DNA of 64,000 nt from Lamellibrachia satsuma (GCA_033239005.1 BSQZ01000014.1:4126001-4190000); one strand, 5' to 3'. Numbered from the stretch's first letter, positions 1 to 11,497 are shown. The notes: generated by a model from the sequence alone, not told the origin. A program made the numbers and translations.

Positions 1-473
1 GATAAAGGAAACGTATATAAGCTAGTGTCAGTGTAAAGACTGAAGTATTAGCAGCCGACTAATATTAAGCCTTCTGTAAGTACAATGACACATTTGTTGT
101 CCGCCCTCCCTCCCCCCGGTTCGTAAGTAGAACAACATATGACTACGACTGACTGATGACTGAGACCCCCTAGCCAAAAAGCCTAGATCCGCCACTGAGG
201 TATACCACTGGAGTCATTTAAAGAATGTATGATAAGGAATTTTCTTTCACCATCCATGGGTGCCATCACACAGTGATGCACACCTGTAAGACTAGCAACA
301 CAAATCCATAAAACCCACAAATGAACCTATATGATTGTTTACTTTGACTGGTTTTGCAGTGCATGTTCAACAAAGCTCACTATGCAAACTGGGATCTACT
401 GTTTGGATCTCATGAGACTTTAGCAAAACTGACTGTGCACAGTTAAATATATTCATGAGCAGTATATCACTTA
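1..473. other. Intron sequence, no feature recognised
   Basis: Presumed intron of the adenylyl cyclase gene whose next exon starts at 1487. I see no exon with plausible splice sites and no known repeat here. A short pre-copy of the 64-bp unit begins near 474. Confidence 0.5.
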
Positions 474-1516
474 CAATGCGTTGCTGTCCATGATCTGTAA
501 CAATGTGAATGTGCCATATGTTGCAGTACTTCACCTTCAATGTGTTGCTGTCCATGATCTGTAACAATGTGAATGTGCCATATGTTGCAGTACTTCACCT
601 TCAACGTGCTGCTGTCCATGATCTGTAACAATGTGAATGTGCCATATGTTGCAGTACTTCACCTTCAATGTGCTGCTGTCCATGATCTGTAACAATGTGA
701 ATGTGCCATATGTTGCAGTACTTCACCTTCAACGTGCTGCTGTCCATGATCTGTAACAATGTGAATGTGCCATATGTTGCAGTACTTCACCTTCAACGTG
801 CTGCTGTCCATGATCTGTAACAATGTGAATGTGCCATATGTTGCAGTACTTCACCTTCAACGTGCTGCTGTCCATGATCTGTAACAATGTGAATGTGCCA
901 TATGTTGCAGTACTTCACCTTCAATGTGCTGCTGTCCATGATCTGTAACAATGTGAATGTGCCATATGTTGCAGTACTTCACCTTCAACGTGCTGCTGTC
1001 CATGATCTGTAACAATGTGAATGTGCCATATGTTGCAGTACTTCACCTTCAACGTGCTGCTGTCCATGATCTGTAACAATGTGAATGTGCCATATGTTGC
1101 AGTACTTCACCTTCAACGTGCTGCTGTCCATGATCTGTAACAATGTGAATGTGCCATATGTTGCAGTACTTCACCTTCAATGTGCTGCTGTCCATGATCT
1201 GTAACAATGTGAATGTGCCATATGTTGCAGTACTTCACCTTCAACGTGCTGCTGTCCATGATCTGTAACAATGTGAATGTGCCATATGTTGCAGTACTTC
1301 ACCTTCAACGTGCTGCTGTCCATGATCTGTAACAATGTGAATGTGCCATATGTTGCAGTACTTCACCTTCAATGTGCTGCTGTCCATGATCTGTAACAAT
1401 GTGAATGTGCCATATGTTGCAGTACTTCACCTTCAATGTGCTGCTGTCCATGATCTGTAACAATGTGAATGTGCCATATGTTGCAGTACTTCACCTTCAA
1501 CGTGCTGCTGTCGATG
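474..1516 (+). repeat. 64-bp tandem satellite carrying a copied 3' splice site
   Basis: About 16 copies of a 64-bp unit, over 95% alike, differing mainly by C/T in 'TTCAAYGTGCTG'. Each unit contains the polypyrimidine-poor acceptor 'CATATGTTGCAG' followed by 'TACTTCACCTTCAA' and 'GTGCTGCTGTC'. That is the acceptor and first 30 or so bases of the adenylyl cyclase exon at 1487, so the array is built from intron-exon boundary sequence. The unit is not a multiple of 3. Reading on from an upstream copy reaches an in-frame TAA ('CTGTAACAATG') in the second unit, so only the last acceptor (AG at 1485-1486) gives a usable protein. Confidence 0.93.
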
Positions 1517-1668
1517 ATCTGCAGTGCCGTCTTCCTTCAAGCCAGCAGCATCCTCAAACTCATCTTCCTCTTCTTTCTCTCCATCTTCTACATTGTCTTC
1601 GTTGAAGTCACACATAGTACACTCTTCTGTAATCGCGACAACCTCCTCCATGCGCAAGACACTCGAGG
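1487..1668 (+). CDS. ADCY5/6: Adenylyl cyclase exon: TM helices of second membrane domain
   Basis: Acceptor TTGCAG ends at 1486. The donor is GTACAT at 1669, a weak site, leaving two bases (GG) that join the G at 2003. Encodes residues 1-60 of the visible protein: hydrophobic helices followed by the extracellular [16 protein letters not shown] stretch. Its first ~30 bases are repeated in the 64-bp array upstream. Confidence 0.88.
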
Positions 1669-4600
1669 GTACATCTAAGTTGCTACAGAAAACACAAATG
1701 AAGCACAAACACAATTACAAAAACACACTGCAACTGCCACATTATACCCTGACCCATCTGGCAAAAACCCTGAGGGTTGGTGAACTCTGGTTTCTATATA
1801 CGAGGCGGCAACCTGCCATCATGTGACCACAAGTCATACAATTCAAATTGTGTAATATAAAGTGCTGTCCTCTTGTGTGGAAGACGTTTGTTGCTCACTG
1901 GAAGGAATTACCATAACAAAATATTGCCCTACCAGAATAACTTGACACAACTATCGTACATTTTTTTTGCTTTTTGTAAGACTGGGGTATTTCGTGTTTC
2001 AGGGACTGGTCGCTGGAGTTACAGGAGGGCGTTAACCTCAAGTGGGTGACATTGGCCATCTTGATTCTCTTCACGTTCGCCCTGTTCATCCACGCCCAGC
2101 AGGTCGAATCTACTGCCAGACTAGACTTCCTCTGGAAACTGGAGGTGAGGTCAGCGGGGGTTAATGGAATGGTGAAGTGGTGCATGGTGGCATGGTGCAT
2201 GGTGGAGTGGTGCATAGTAGATTGGTGCATGGTGAAGTGGTGCATGTGGAATGGTGCATGTTGGAATGATGTTGGTAGAATGGAGCCGGTGAATGATGTA
2301 GGTGCATAGTAGAATGAAGTTGGTGCATGGTGGAATGGTGTTGGTCCATGTTAAAAAAGTATTTGTTCATGGTAAAATGGTACTGATGCAGGATATAATG
2401 GTGCTGGTGCATGGTGGAATGGTGTTTGTGAATGGTGGAATGGTGCTGGTTTGTGGTGCTGGTGCATGGTAGAATGATGCTGGTGCATAGAAGAATGGTA
2501 TTGATGTATAGTAAAATGGTGCATGGTAGAATGGTGCTGGTGCATGGTGGAATGATGCTGGTGCATGGTAGAGTGGTATTGGCAGTAGAATGGTGATGGT
2601 ACATGGTAAAATGGTGAAGGTGCATTGTTGATAGACGCATGACTCATGCATGGTAGAATGCACCACAAAACGCTTCTGTTCTCTATCCATAATCTTGACA
2701 TTTCACCTTCATAGATTTGCCAGACATCCATGTTCATAATCATACGCATATGTAAATATCTATTGCCTAACATTTATTTCCATTTTGTAACTTTTCCAAC
2801 TAATCTGTCACTGATGCCTATTAGCCATTTGAAAAATTGTCAAAAAGGTAAAAATGTATGTTCATATATATAGCACGGTATCCAGTCCTCAGGGCTGTTC
2901 AAAGCACTTTACACTTCACCCTTTGACAGACTTGTTCATTCCAACACTATTTCGACTTCTCTGGGAAGCATTCAGCCATGCTGAAATTACTGCACGAAGA
3001 CTATTCGTTCAGATATCCTTCTCTGCCTGTAGCCAGGTATTATTATTATTATTATACATTTATAATGCGCCGTGTATCTGGGTTAAAAACCTGCTCAAAG
3101 GAGCTAACAAGATAAATAATTTAAAATAAATTGAAAAGCTAAAATAAAATGTGGTTAAGAGACAGGTAAACATAAGTTAAATAAAAAGTTAAATAAATGA
3201 ATTAAATAAATGAGTTATATAAAGAGACTAAGTGAATAAATACATTAAATTAAAATAAAAAAGTTAAAATAAACAACTACAATTAAATTGTTACATTAGA
3301 TAAGTATATAAGTTAATACTCATTTATACAGCTGAGTGAACCGTAGCAACATGGGACGAACAAGAGGATTCAAACCTGGGTTCTCTCGATTGAGAGCCCA
3401 ACATTCCAGCTGGTGCGCTACCATGCCCCACGTAATTGAAAGTCTTAATATTACGCTGTGCCCTGACCTTTGCCCCCAGGCGTACGAAGAGAAAGAGGAC
3501 ATGGAGAGTCTGCGAGCCTACAACCTCAAGCTCCTTGCCAACATCTTGCCGATGTACGTCGCTGAACACTTCCTCAAGACGCAGAACAGCAAGGACGAGG
3601 TATGTGTCAACAGTATGGGGGCAGTCGGGGGGGGGCGATGGTTTTTCAAAAAATTTGGGTACATTTTGTTACAGTTTCATTGTAAATATGTTTTGTTGAG
3701 TGTGACTAAAAAATGTGTGTAAAGATTACATTGTAGTTGTTTTAATCACAGTCATACATGTGTGAAGTGTTTATTTTTATAAAAATGTTGCATTTAAAGA
3801 TGCCTCCTCAATTAGATTTTTTGCATGTCTCATTTCAATTTATTTTGCAAAAATTCAAAAACCTAGTATCCACTACGACATACTAGCTTGTTTGTGCAAC
3901 TTTTGTATGTAGTTTTTGTGAAATCATTAGACAAACTATTAAATTATTTAATGCATGATCCAGAATTTATTGAACTGAAAATGCTGAAAAATCATGAACT
4001 TGCATGCCGCCCATGATCAACCTTGACTCCATAAAGTGTTTACCATTTTGGATATCCACTGTTTTGAGCTTTACCAGATCTAACAACTAAAGACAATTCT
4101 TTCAAAGATTTGAGAAAAATGTACACTGTTTTATTAAACTTGACTGCGGATATTACTTAAACTATTCACACACACAATATATTAGGACATCAATGAACCA
4201 GATTCGGGATAGGCTAAATCAGTTGAGGATGGAGTTTTAAAAAATTTTATAATAATAACTATTTATTATTTAATAATAATTGTCATGCATTGGCATGTTT
4301 TATGTACCTGCTGATAATAGACAAATGCTCGAAGATTGTTTAATTAGGGAATAGGGAACTGTCATTGTTTCAACTGGTGGCTCCCTCTACTGGCAGGAGC
4401 TGTACCACCAGGGGTGTGAGAATGTGTGCGTGATGTTTGCATCGATCACAAACTTCGCTGAGTTTTACGTTGAGCTGGAGGGGAATGACGAGGGAGTGGA
4501 ATGTCTCCGTCTTCTCAACGAAATCATCGCTGATTTTGACGAGGTCAGAAAAAAAACAATAATAATACCAACACATTCCCGTTGACCGATGATAAAAATA

Positions 4601-7600
4601 CATAGCTATAGCATTTAATTTACCTGTTAATTTAATTGTATGTGTACATATATAATATATTTACCTATATTTAATAGAAACTACCTGAAATAGTGTATTT
4701 TTAATTGCAAGATGGTGACTACGCCTTATTGTTGACAAGATGTTCATGAAATGTATGTGGTTTGTGTTTCCTTCGATGTTTTATAAATTATGACAGCATG
4801 AATTCTTGTCATGATGCACTGCACAGTTCATCGGTTAAGATCACATGTTGAGTTGTAGCTAAATCCATGAACGTCTTACATTATTTGAATAAAATAAACA
4901 GCTAATCACATTGTTTTGTCGTACTCTGAAACAAATACATATCTAAGCCTATGCTTGCAAATTTTTTCATTTTGATGCTAGCATTGTGATTTTTTGTGTC
5001 ATTATCATTAGTGGTTTTGTTGGTTCTGTGTTGACACAATAATGTGTTAAATATCTGCTGGCTAAAATCGGGATGTGTTGTCGTGGATATACAATTCTGC
5101 TAACATTTTGTCAACAAATCTAAATTTCACGTAGGCCATGTAGCAGTGTAACATTGTAACATTGACACTACAGATGCTCGAACAAGAACAATTCATGTGC
5201 ATTGAGAAGATCAAGACCACTGGCTCCACCTACATGGCAGCATCTGGACTAACGGAGACGAGCAACTTTGCGGATCTGAGACATGTGCAGGCCGTAGCTG
5301 ATTACGCGTTCGCTCTGCGCAAGCAACTCGAATGTGTTAACCAACATTCCTGGAACAACTTCAAACTCAAGATAGGTGGGTTCTTATTTTAGACCTTTTT
5401 GTTATTTACCCCTGTTCGGTGCCCTAACTGAATGTAATGAATTGAGATTTAGGTTTGATTTTGGATATTATATATACATTATTATGTTACCAAACAATTC
5501 AGGTTAGGTGCGCTCAACTAAATGGCAGTTGCACTAACTGGGTGGACTTCGTCAAGTCTGGGTGCGAGAAGTCCTGGGCTGAGGTCCAGGCAGATAGTTT
5601 TAGTTTTGAGTGTAGGGGATGTACGAAGATGAAGGAACTAGAGGTGGAGTTGGAAGAGCTGAGGCTGCTCGTTGTGGCAATGGTGGGAAGAGAACAGGGG
5701 AGTTGTGCCAGTAGTTCCGGTGGGGGAACAGTAGACGATAAAGTGGGGAAAAACATGAGGGAGAGCTCACCTCAGCCTGGGAGGAAGCTGAGAGGAGGGA
5801 AGGTGACAGGTCATAGGGAGACAGGACGTAACAAGACGGGAAGGAAAGGAACGGGGGGGAAGACAACCAGAGCGAAGGAGACAGGAGGGAAGGGGTCAGG
5901 ACAGAATGTGATGGAGGGGATCGAACGGAAGAACTATTCTGCAGCAGTGATATAGGGGGTGAGGAAGAGAGCGAGGATGTTTGTGGGGGATTCGATAGTT
6001 AGGAAGACTGACAGAGTCTTAAACAAGGGAGATGATGTGGTAGTCTGCTTGCCTGGAGCCAAAATAGAGGCGATAACTGAGAGGGTATAAAACGTCGTAG
6101 GTTCGGGTAAGGGTGGATCTGTTTTAGTACACGTAGGGACAAATAACGTAGAGAGGGAGGGTACAACTGCCATAGTTAGGAAATATGGGCAGTTGGTCAG
6201 AACACTAAAACAGACGCGGGTTGAGCAGGTAATACTGTCAGGGATTTTACCAGTAATGGGCAGGAGGGGTCAAAAATATCGAAATTGTCAGGGGATGGCA
6301 ATTAACATGTTAGTCCAGAAACTATGTAGGGAAGAAGAAGTTGGATTTGTGGATTTATAGGGAAGTTTTGTTGGGAGGGCTGATATGTACATGAAGAATG
6401 GGCTTCATCTAAGTGGAAAGGGGGCAGCAGTATTCGTGGATGAACTTTCAGCAGCAGGAGATAGTGACACGGGTACAATGACAAATATTTTTGGTAGTAA
6501 ACATTGTTTAAACTAGAAGTGCGGGGGGTTACCTAGATGTGTCTCAAGCAGAACAAGAGGCCACAGACAAACCAATATCAAATCGTCCGAAAAACATCTC
6601 TGAAACAGCTTATAGATGCATATGTTTAAATGCAAGGAGTATAGTAAATAAGAAAAACGAATTAAACATTATGGTAGAAGATATTGACCCTCACATAATT
6701 GGTATAACTGAATCATGGGCCAACATAGACATAACAGATGCTGAATTAGGACTGACAGGATACGTAATGTTTAGGAAAGATCGAATAGGAAGAAGGGGAG
6801 GGGGAGTTATTTTATATGTTAAAGAATCTATTCAGGCTTATGAAATAAAACTAGAAAGGGAAGCAGATTGCGATGAAGCTGTTTGGTGCAACATTGTTTC
6901 AGGAAATTCAAAATTAACTATTGGATTAGTTTACTGAAGTCCAAACATAAACGAACTGGTAAAACAAACTATGTGGAGGGTTTATAGGCGTACCAGAAAG
7001 GAAGAAGACTATGCAAATTACAAAGAGGCACTTAATGCAGCTACAACTGAAATCAGACAATCTAAAAGAAGCTATGAGCAAAAACTAGCATGTAACATGA
7101 AAAACGACAGGAAGAGTTTTTATGCATATGTCAGGAGTAAACAAAACGTACAAGACAAGGTTGGACCTCTAAAAGACAGTGCTGGAAATATAATATCACA
7201 GGGGTTTTTATTAGTGGAAGACCTAAATGGTTACTTCAGTTCAGTGTTTACCAAAGATGATATTAGTTCATTACCAGTTGCTGATGCTAAATTTCAGGGG
7301 GCTAAATCTGACTATTTAGGACCGTTAGTTGTAACTCCAGAAATGGTAGCTAAGAAAATAAAGACAATGAAGGATAATAAATCACCGGGAGTGGATGGGA
7401 TTCCTCCAAAATTACGAAAGGAAACAGTAGAACAAATCGGTGTACCACTTGCAAGAGTATTCAACTTATCATTAAAAGAGGGAGTTGTTTGAATGGAAAG
7501 AAGCAAACATCATACCATTATTTAAAAAGGGTTCGAGAAATAAGTCAGAAAATTACAGACCACTGAGTTTAACGTCAGTGATTTGTAAATTATTAGAAGG

Positions 7601-10600
7601 GTTAATTAAAGACCATATGGTCGACTTCCTTGTTAAGCATAAATTATTAAATTAATCTCAACATGGATTCCTTAAAGCGAGGTCATGCTTAACAAATATG
7701 TTATGTTTTTTGGTGTGGATAGACGTGGGATCGCCAGTAGATGTTATCTACTTAGATTTTCAGAAAGCTTTTGACAAAGTGCCACATCAAAGATTACTAC
7801 TTAAATTAAAAGCCCATGGTATTGGGGATAGCATAACTGACTGGATAGAACAATGGCTGACTGACAGAAGACAACGAGTTGTAGTGGATGGAGAAGTTTC
7901 AAATTGGAAATCGGTTTTGAGTGGGGTACCTCAAGTATCAGTATTAGGACCTATATTATTCTTGATATATATCAATGACTTGGACTACAGTATAACAAGT
8001 AACGTACTGAAATTTGCAGATGACACAAAACTGTTTAGAAAGGTTAATACTGATGGTGATAAACAACATTTACAAAATGATCTAGACAGATTAGTGAAAT
8101 GGTCTGAGAAATGGCAGATATTGTTCAATTTTGGGAAATGTAAATGCCTACATACAGGACATGGGAACTTAATTGTAAACTATAAAATGGGAGATACTGT
8201 TCTGGGTACTACTGTAAAAGAAAAAGACTTAGGAGTTACAATAAGCACTGATATGAAAGTTAATCAAATTCTTGGATTGATTAGAAGAAACATAACATAC
8301 AAGGGAAAAAAGTTAATTATACCTCTTTATAAAGCAATAGTTAGACCTCATTTACAATACTGTATACAAGCATGGAGACCATATCGTAAGAAGGATATAG
8401 ATACGCTTGAACGCATACAAAGGAGAGCAACTAAAATGATTCCAGAACTGAGAGACCTTAGTTATGAAGAACGCCTGAAGGAATGTGGTTTAACAACTCT
8501 AGAGACAAGGAGGTTAAGAGGAGATCAGATTGAAGTTTTTAAGATATTGAATGGTTATGAAAATATTGATAGAAATATGTTTTTCTCACTCAAGAAGGAT
8601 AGCAGAACTAGAGGACATGAGGTAAAATTAGTAAAGGATCAATGTAGATTGGACATCAGGAAGCACTCGTTCTCACAGAGGACAATAAATGTATGGAACA
8701 AATTGTCTAGAGATTGTGCTGCTAGCAGTGTGAATATGTTTAAAAACAAGGTTGACACATATCTCAGGAGGGCGGGTTATAAGTAGATGAACATTGTTGG
8801 ACTCTCGATAAGCCAATGGCTTCCTTGTCCACTTGCCATCTGGGCCTTTGGCTTGGATGGCAAATCTTGTTAAATCTTGTTAAATGTGTTTTATCATCTG
8901 AATTTTTTTTACTGTTTTGGTTCCCTTTTATTGGATAAAAAATGGGTCAATGGTCTGTGTATGTGCCGTGTTTTCCTTCTTTATTATAAAAGTTGCAACG
9001 TAAAAATGAAAAAGGCACACAAAATTAATTTTCATTTTCAGATTTGATGTAAGATAAAAAAACGAATACAAACTGTTTTACATGGTTTATATAGTATAAG
9101 TTAGAAAAGCAACATACAACAACAACAACACACGGAATATATGCACATAACATAACGTATGTAACATACATAACATATACATGTATACATGCATGCATGT
9201 GGGCATGCGTATGTGTGCGCATGTATGCACACACCATGCATGTATTCATGTGTATGGCATGTGCAAGTGTGTGGTCGCTTAGCACATACACAAATGTGCA
9301 TGCATGCATGCACACACGCCCATGTGTGTTAAATTAGTCTTTCACTGTTGCAACATGAATCCACTAGAATGAAAGATAAAAAACAGGATACTCATAAAAA
9401 CTGTAGCAAGCTGTTCTCTAATGCTTTCCAAAGCATGACACTTTTTTCAAAATGGCTTACTAATGGAAATGTGTTTACAGGAATAAATGTAGGGCCAGTA
9501 GTTGCAGGGGTGATAGGGGTACGAAAACCCCTCTACGATATCTGGGGTAACACAGTGAACGTGGCTAGCCGGATGGAGAGCACGGGGCTACCAGACCACA
9601 TACAGGTGACGTAGTATCTTTGTAATAATAATGCAACAACAGTTATCTGTCTATGAATCTGGTCACTGTGGCCATTCAGTGGCGATTTACATTATAATGC
9701 TGAAGCCTTTATACATGAATTTAGTGAGAATTTGTGAAAGTATAATTGAACATTGATGGGTGAGTTGATGAATGGATGGGTGAGTGGACGAATGGGTGGG
9801 TGGGTGGGTGAGTGGACGAATGGGTGGGTGGGTGAGTGGATGAATGGGTGGGTGGAATGGATGGGTGAGTAGACGAATGGATGGATGAGTGAGTGGATGA
9901 ATGGATGGGTGAGTGGATGAATGGGTGGGTGAGTGGATGAATGGGTGGGTGAGTGGACAAATGGGTGGGTGAGTGGATGAATGGGTGGGTGAGTGGACAA
10001 ATGGGTGGGTGAGTGGACGAATGGGTGGGTGAGTGGACGAATGGGTGGGTGATTGGATGAGTGAATGGGTGGTTGAGTGAATGGATAGGCGAGTGGATGA
10101 ATGGATGGGCTAGTGGACGAATGGATGGGTGAGTCGATGAACGGATGGTTGAGTGGACTAATGGATGGGTGAGTGGATGAATGGATGGATGAGTGGATGA
10201 ATGGGTGGGACAGTGGATGAATGGGTGGTGAGTGGATGATTGGGTGGGTGAGTGGATGAATGAGTGCTTGAATGAAAGGTGAGTTGATGATGGATGAGTG
10301 GATGAAAGGGTGGGTGAGTGGATGAATGGGTGGTTGAATGAATGGGTGAGTGGATGAATGGGTGGGTGAGTGGATGAATAGATGGGTGAGTGGATAAATG
10401 GATGGATGAACAAGTGGGTGAATGGATGGGTGAGTGGATGAATAGATGGGTGAGTGTGAAGGGCATATCTTGTGCAGATGAGTGTGTGGTTGGATGGGAA
10501 GATGGGTGGGCAGATGTATGTGTGGTTGGGTTCAGTAATGGATGTGTGGACAAATGAAAGGACAGTATGATAAATGATAAATGATAAATGGTGTCACCTG

Positions 10601-10778
10601 GATACATTTTAAAAAGCAGGGTAAATAAACCTGTCTCATTTTCCCCTTGCAGGTCACTAAGGAGGTACATGACTGTCTCTCCCCTAAGGGGTACGTGTTC
10701 GAGTGTCGCGGACTCATCAGTATCAAGGGCAAAGGTGAAATGCTGACCTACTTCCTGATGGACCAGCCATCATCATAA
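1487..10778 (+). CDS. ADCY5/6: Membrane adenylyl cyclase, ADCY5/6-type, C-terminal 347 residues (seven exons)
   Basis: Converts ATP to cAMP at the plasma membrane downstream of G proteins. CDS join: 1487-1668, 2003-2144, 3480-3599, 4397-4543, 5174-5375, 9481-9605, 10653-10778; total 1044 nt including TAA, with intron phases that match at every junction. Seen in order: membrane helices of the second TM set ([24 protein letters not shown], then [17 protein letters not shown]), the linker [18 protein letters not shown] typical of ADCY5/6, and then the C2 cyclase domain from about residue 120. C2 landmarks are [67 protein letters not shown] and [12 protein letters not shown]. The Lys of EKIKT, the Asp of YDIWG, the Asn and Arg of NTVNVASR and the Lys of KGKGE, which bind ATP or catalyse in C2 domains, are all present. 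Oddities are KTTG where KTIG is usual and RKPLYD where RKPQYD is usual. The N-terminal TM set and C1 domain lie outside the window. ADCY5/6 assignment is by motif recall; another class (1 or 8) is less likely. Confidence 0.93.
2003..2144 (+). CDS. ADCY5/6: Adenylyl cyclase exon: last TM helix and [18 protein letters not shown] linker
   Basis: Acceptor TTTCAG ends at 2002; donor GTGAGG at 2145, phase 0. Encodes [14 protein letters not shown], a final membrane helix and the start of the cytoplasmic C2 linker. Confidence 0.93.
2155..2660 (+). repeat. Degenerate GGTGCATGGTGGAAT minisatellite
   Basis: Intronic array of variable 15-21 bp units ('TGGTGCATGGTGGAATGGTG' and relatives). The reverse strand stays open as His/Ser/Thr-rich repeats, which is a repeat artefact and not a gene. 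Confidence 0.85.
2873..3432 (-). mobile_element. tRNA-derived SINE, split by an A/T-rich insertion
   Basis: Read on the minus strand, the head (about 3432-3350) has an A-box-like TAGCGCACCAGCTGG and a B box GGTTTGAATCC. The body continues at 2873-3035 ('GACAGACTTGTTCATTCC', 'TTCAGCCATGCTGAAATTAC') and matches the copy at 16.05-16.35 kb. Bases 3036-3300 (TATTATT, then 'TTTATAATGCGC' and A-rich sequence) are absent from that copy and look like a later insertion of a second short element. Confidence 0.75.
3480..3599 (+). CDS. ADCY5/6: Adenylyl cyclase exon: N-terminal start of C2 domain
   Basis: Acceptor TGCCCCCAG ends at 3479; donor GTATGT at 3600. Forty codons with phase 0 at both ends. Encodes [13 protein letters not shown] and [15 protein letters not shown], the helix that leads into the C2 catalytic core. 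Confidence 0.95.
3600..5173. other. Intronic sequence around exon 4397-4543, nothing recognised
   Basis: AT-rich intron on both sides of the exon. No repeat, RNA gene or further exon is evident by eye. Confidence 0.5.
4397..4543 (+). CDS. ADCY5/6: Adenylyl cyclase exon: C2 core, [17 protein letters not shown]
   Basis: Acceptor TGGCAG ends at 4396; donor GTCAGA at 4544. Forty-nine codons, phase 0 at both ends. Carries the VMFASI strand and [13 protein letters not shown], highly conserved in C2 domains. Confidence 0.95.
5174..5375 (+). CDS. ADCY5/6: Adenylyl cyclase exon: EKIKT catalytic segment
   Basis: Acceptor CACTACAG ends at 5173; donor GTGGGT at 5376. It carries one base (G) into the next exon. 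Encodes the adenine-contacting Lys of EKIKT and [10 protein letters not shown]. The next intron (5376-9480) holds the CR1 element. Confidence 0.95.
6539..7492 (+). pseudogene. CR1 ORF2 5' part: endonuclease N-terminus and pre-RT region, broken
   Basis: Starts [17 protein letters not shown] and [10 protein letters not shown], followed by [15 protein letters not shown], the N-terminal half of an endonuclease/exonuclease/phosphatase domain. A TGA at 6935-6937 follows GLVY. The text then jumps to [17 protein letters not shown], so the catalytic C-terminal half of the endonuclease is deleted. The pre-RT segment [19 protein letters not shown] is intact. The frame breaks at LKEGVV near 7490. Confidence 0.88.
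7698..8786 (+). pseudogene. CR1 ORF2 3' part: reverse transcriptase and C-terminal domain
   Basis: A 362-codon open stretch with RT motifs [33 protein letters not shown] (the usual GVPQG has Gly to Val) and the catalytic KFADDTK near 8010-8030. The CR1 C-terminal region follows ([37 protein letters not shown] cut here by length, [11 protein letters not shown]) and ends in TAG. Upstream RT text ([20 protein letters not shown]) is in another frame at 7510-7570. Probably not functional, given the broken 5' part. Confidence 0.9.
8886..9480. other. Intron remainder with CATG-rich low-complexity patch
   Basis: AT-rich sequence with a purine/pyrimidine-alternating ACATGCATGC patch at about 9170-9320. 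No coding signal. Confidence 0.55.
9481..9605 (+). CDS. ADCY5/6: Adenylyl cyclase exon: [14 protein letters not shown]
   Basis: Acceptor GTTTACAG ends at 9480; donor GTGACG at 9606. Begins by completing the Gly codon (G + GA). Carries the ATP-contacting Asp, Asn and Arg of the C2 site. Confidence 0.96.
9750..10555 (+). repeat. 20-bp minisatellite (TGGATGAATGGGTGGGTGAG)n, G-rich
   Basis: About 40 variable copies filling most of the last cyclase intron, on the sense strand. At 9794-9808 it contains four consecutive GGG runs spaced by single T, a canonical G-quadruplex motif. Long Ser/Thr/His/Pro reverse-strand ORFs across it are repeat artefacts. Confidence 0.92.
10653..10778 (+). CDS. ADCY5/6: Adenylyl cyclase terminal exon
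   Basis: Acceptor CCTTGCAG ends at 10652 and TAA is at 10776-10778. Encodes [28 protein letters not shown] and a short tail ending QPSSS. The Lys of KGKGE contacts the ATP phosphates in C2 domains. Confidence 0.95.
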   Translation, partial: VTKEVHDCLSPKGYVFECRGLISIKGKGEMLTYFLMDQPSS

Positions 10779-10947
10779 CAACAACCGTCGTAACCATAAC
10801 AACATGTTGAAACTTGGACAATATTTGTTATGAAGCTATGGTATTGCCAAACTGTCTAGTGTGGCACATGTCATGAAATATGTTATATGCCACCTAAAAT
10901 ATTTGTATTTTTGTGACGTCAGTGCTTCTTTTCTAGATGCCTGGGCC

Positions 10948-11450
<503 letters not shown>

Positions 11451-11497
11451 ATTTTCTGTTTTTTCTCTTTGTATCTTTATCTTTCTGTTCTTCAATC

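Larger units (their letters stand above)
5505..8885 (+). mobile_element. CR1-type LINE, nearly full, inactivated, sense in cyclase intron
   Basis: A non-LTR retrotransposon with two coding regions and a repeat-type 3' tail. ORF1 (about 5505-6515) encodes a CxxC-containing segment, a Lys/Gly/Thr basic stretch and an SGNH/GDSL-esterase-like domain ([24 protein letters not shown]). ORF2 (6539-8786) encodes an apurinic-type endonuclease and a reverse transcriptase. The tail ends with 'AATCTTGTT' repeats rather than poly(A). Defects: stops near 5953, 6088 and 6358, a stop plus deletion of the second half of the endonuclease near 6935-6970, a frameshift near 7490, a stop near 7654, and a small deletion near 8270. 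Confidence 0.9.

Noticed and set aside
2161..2773. Long reverse-strand His/Ser/Thr-rich ORFs
   Set aside because: They arise from the GGTGCATGGTGGAAT minisatellite in a cyclase intron; several overlapping frames are open at once and no start, splice or domain supports them.
9692..10670. Reverse-strand ORFs of Pro/Ser/Thr/His repeats
   Set aside because: Direct translation of the 20-bp minisatellite.
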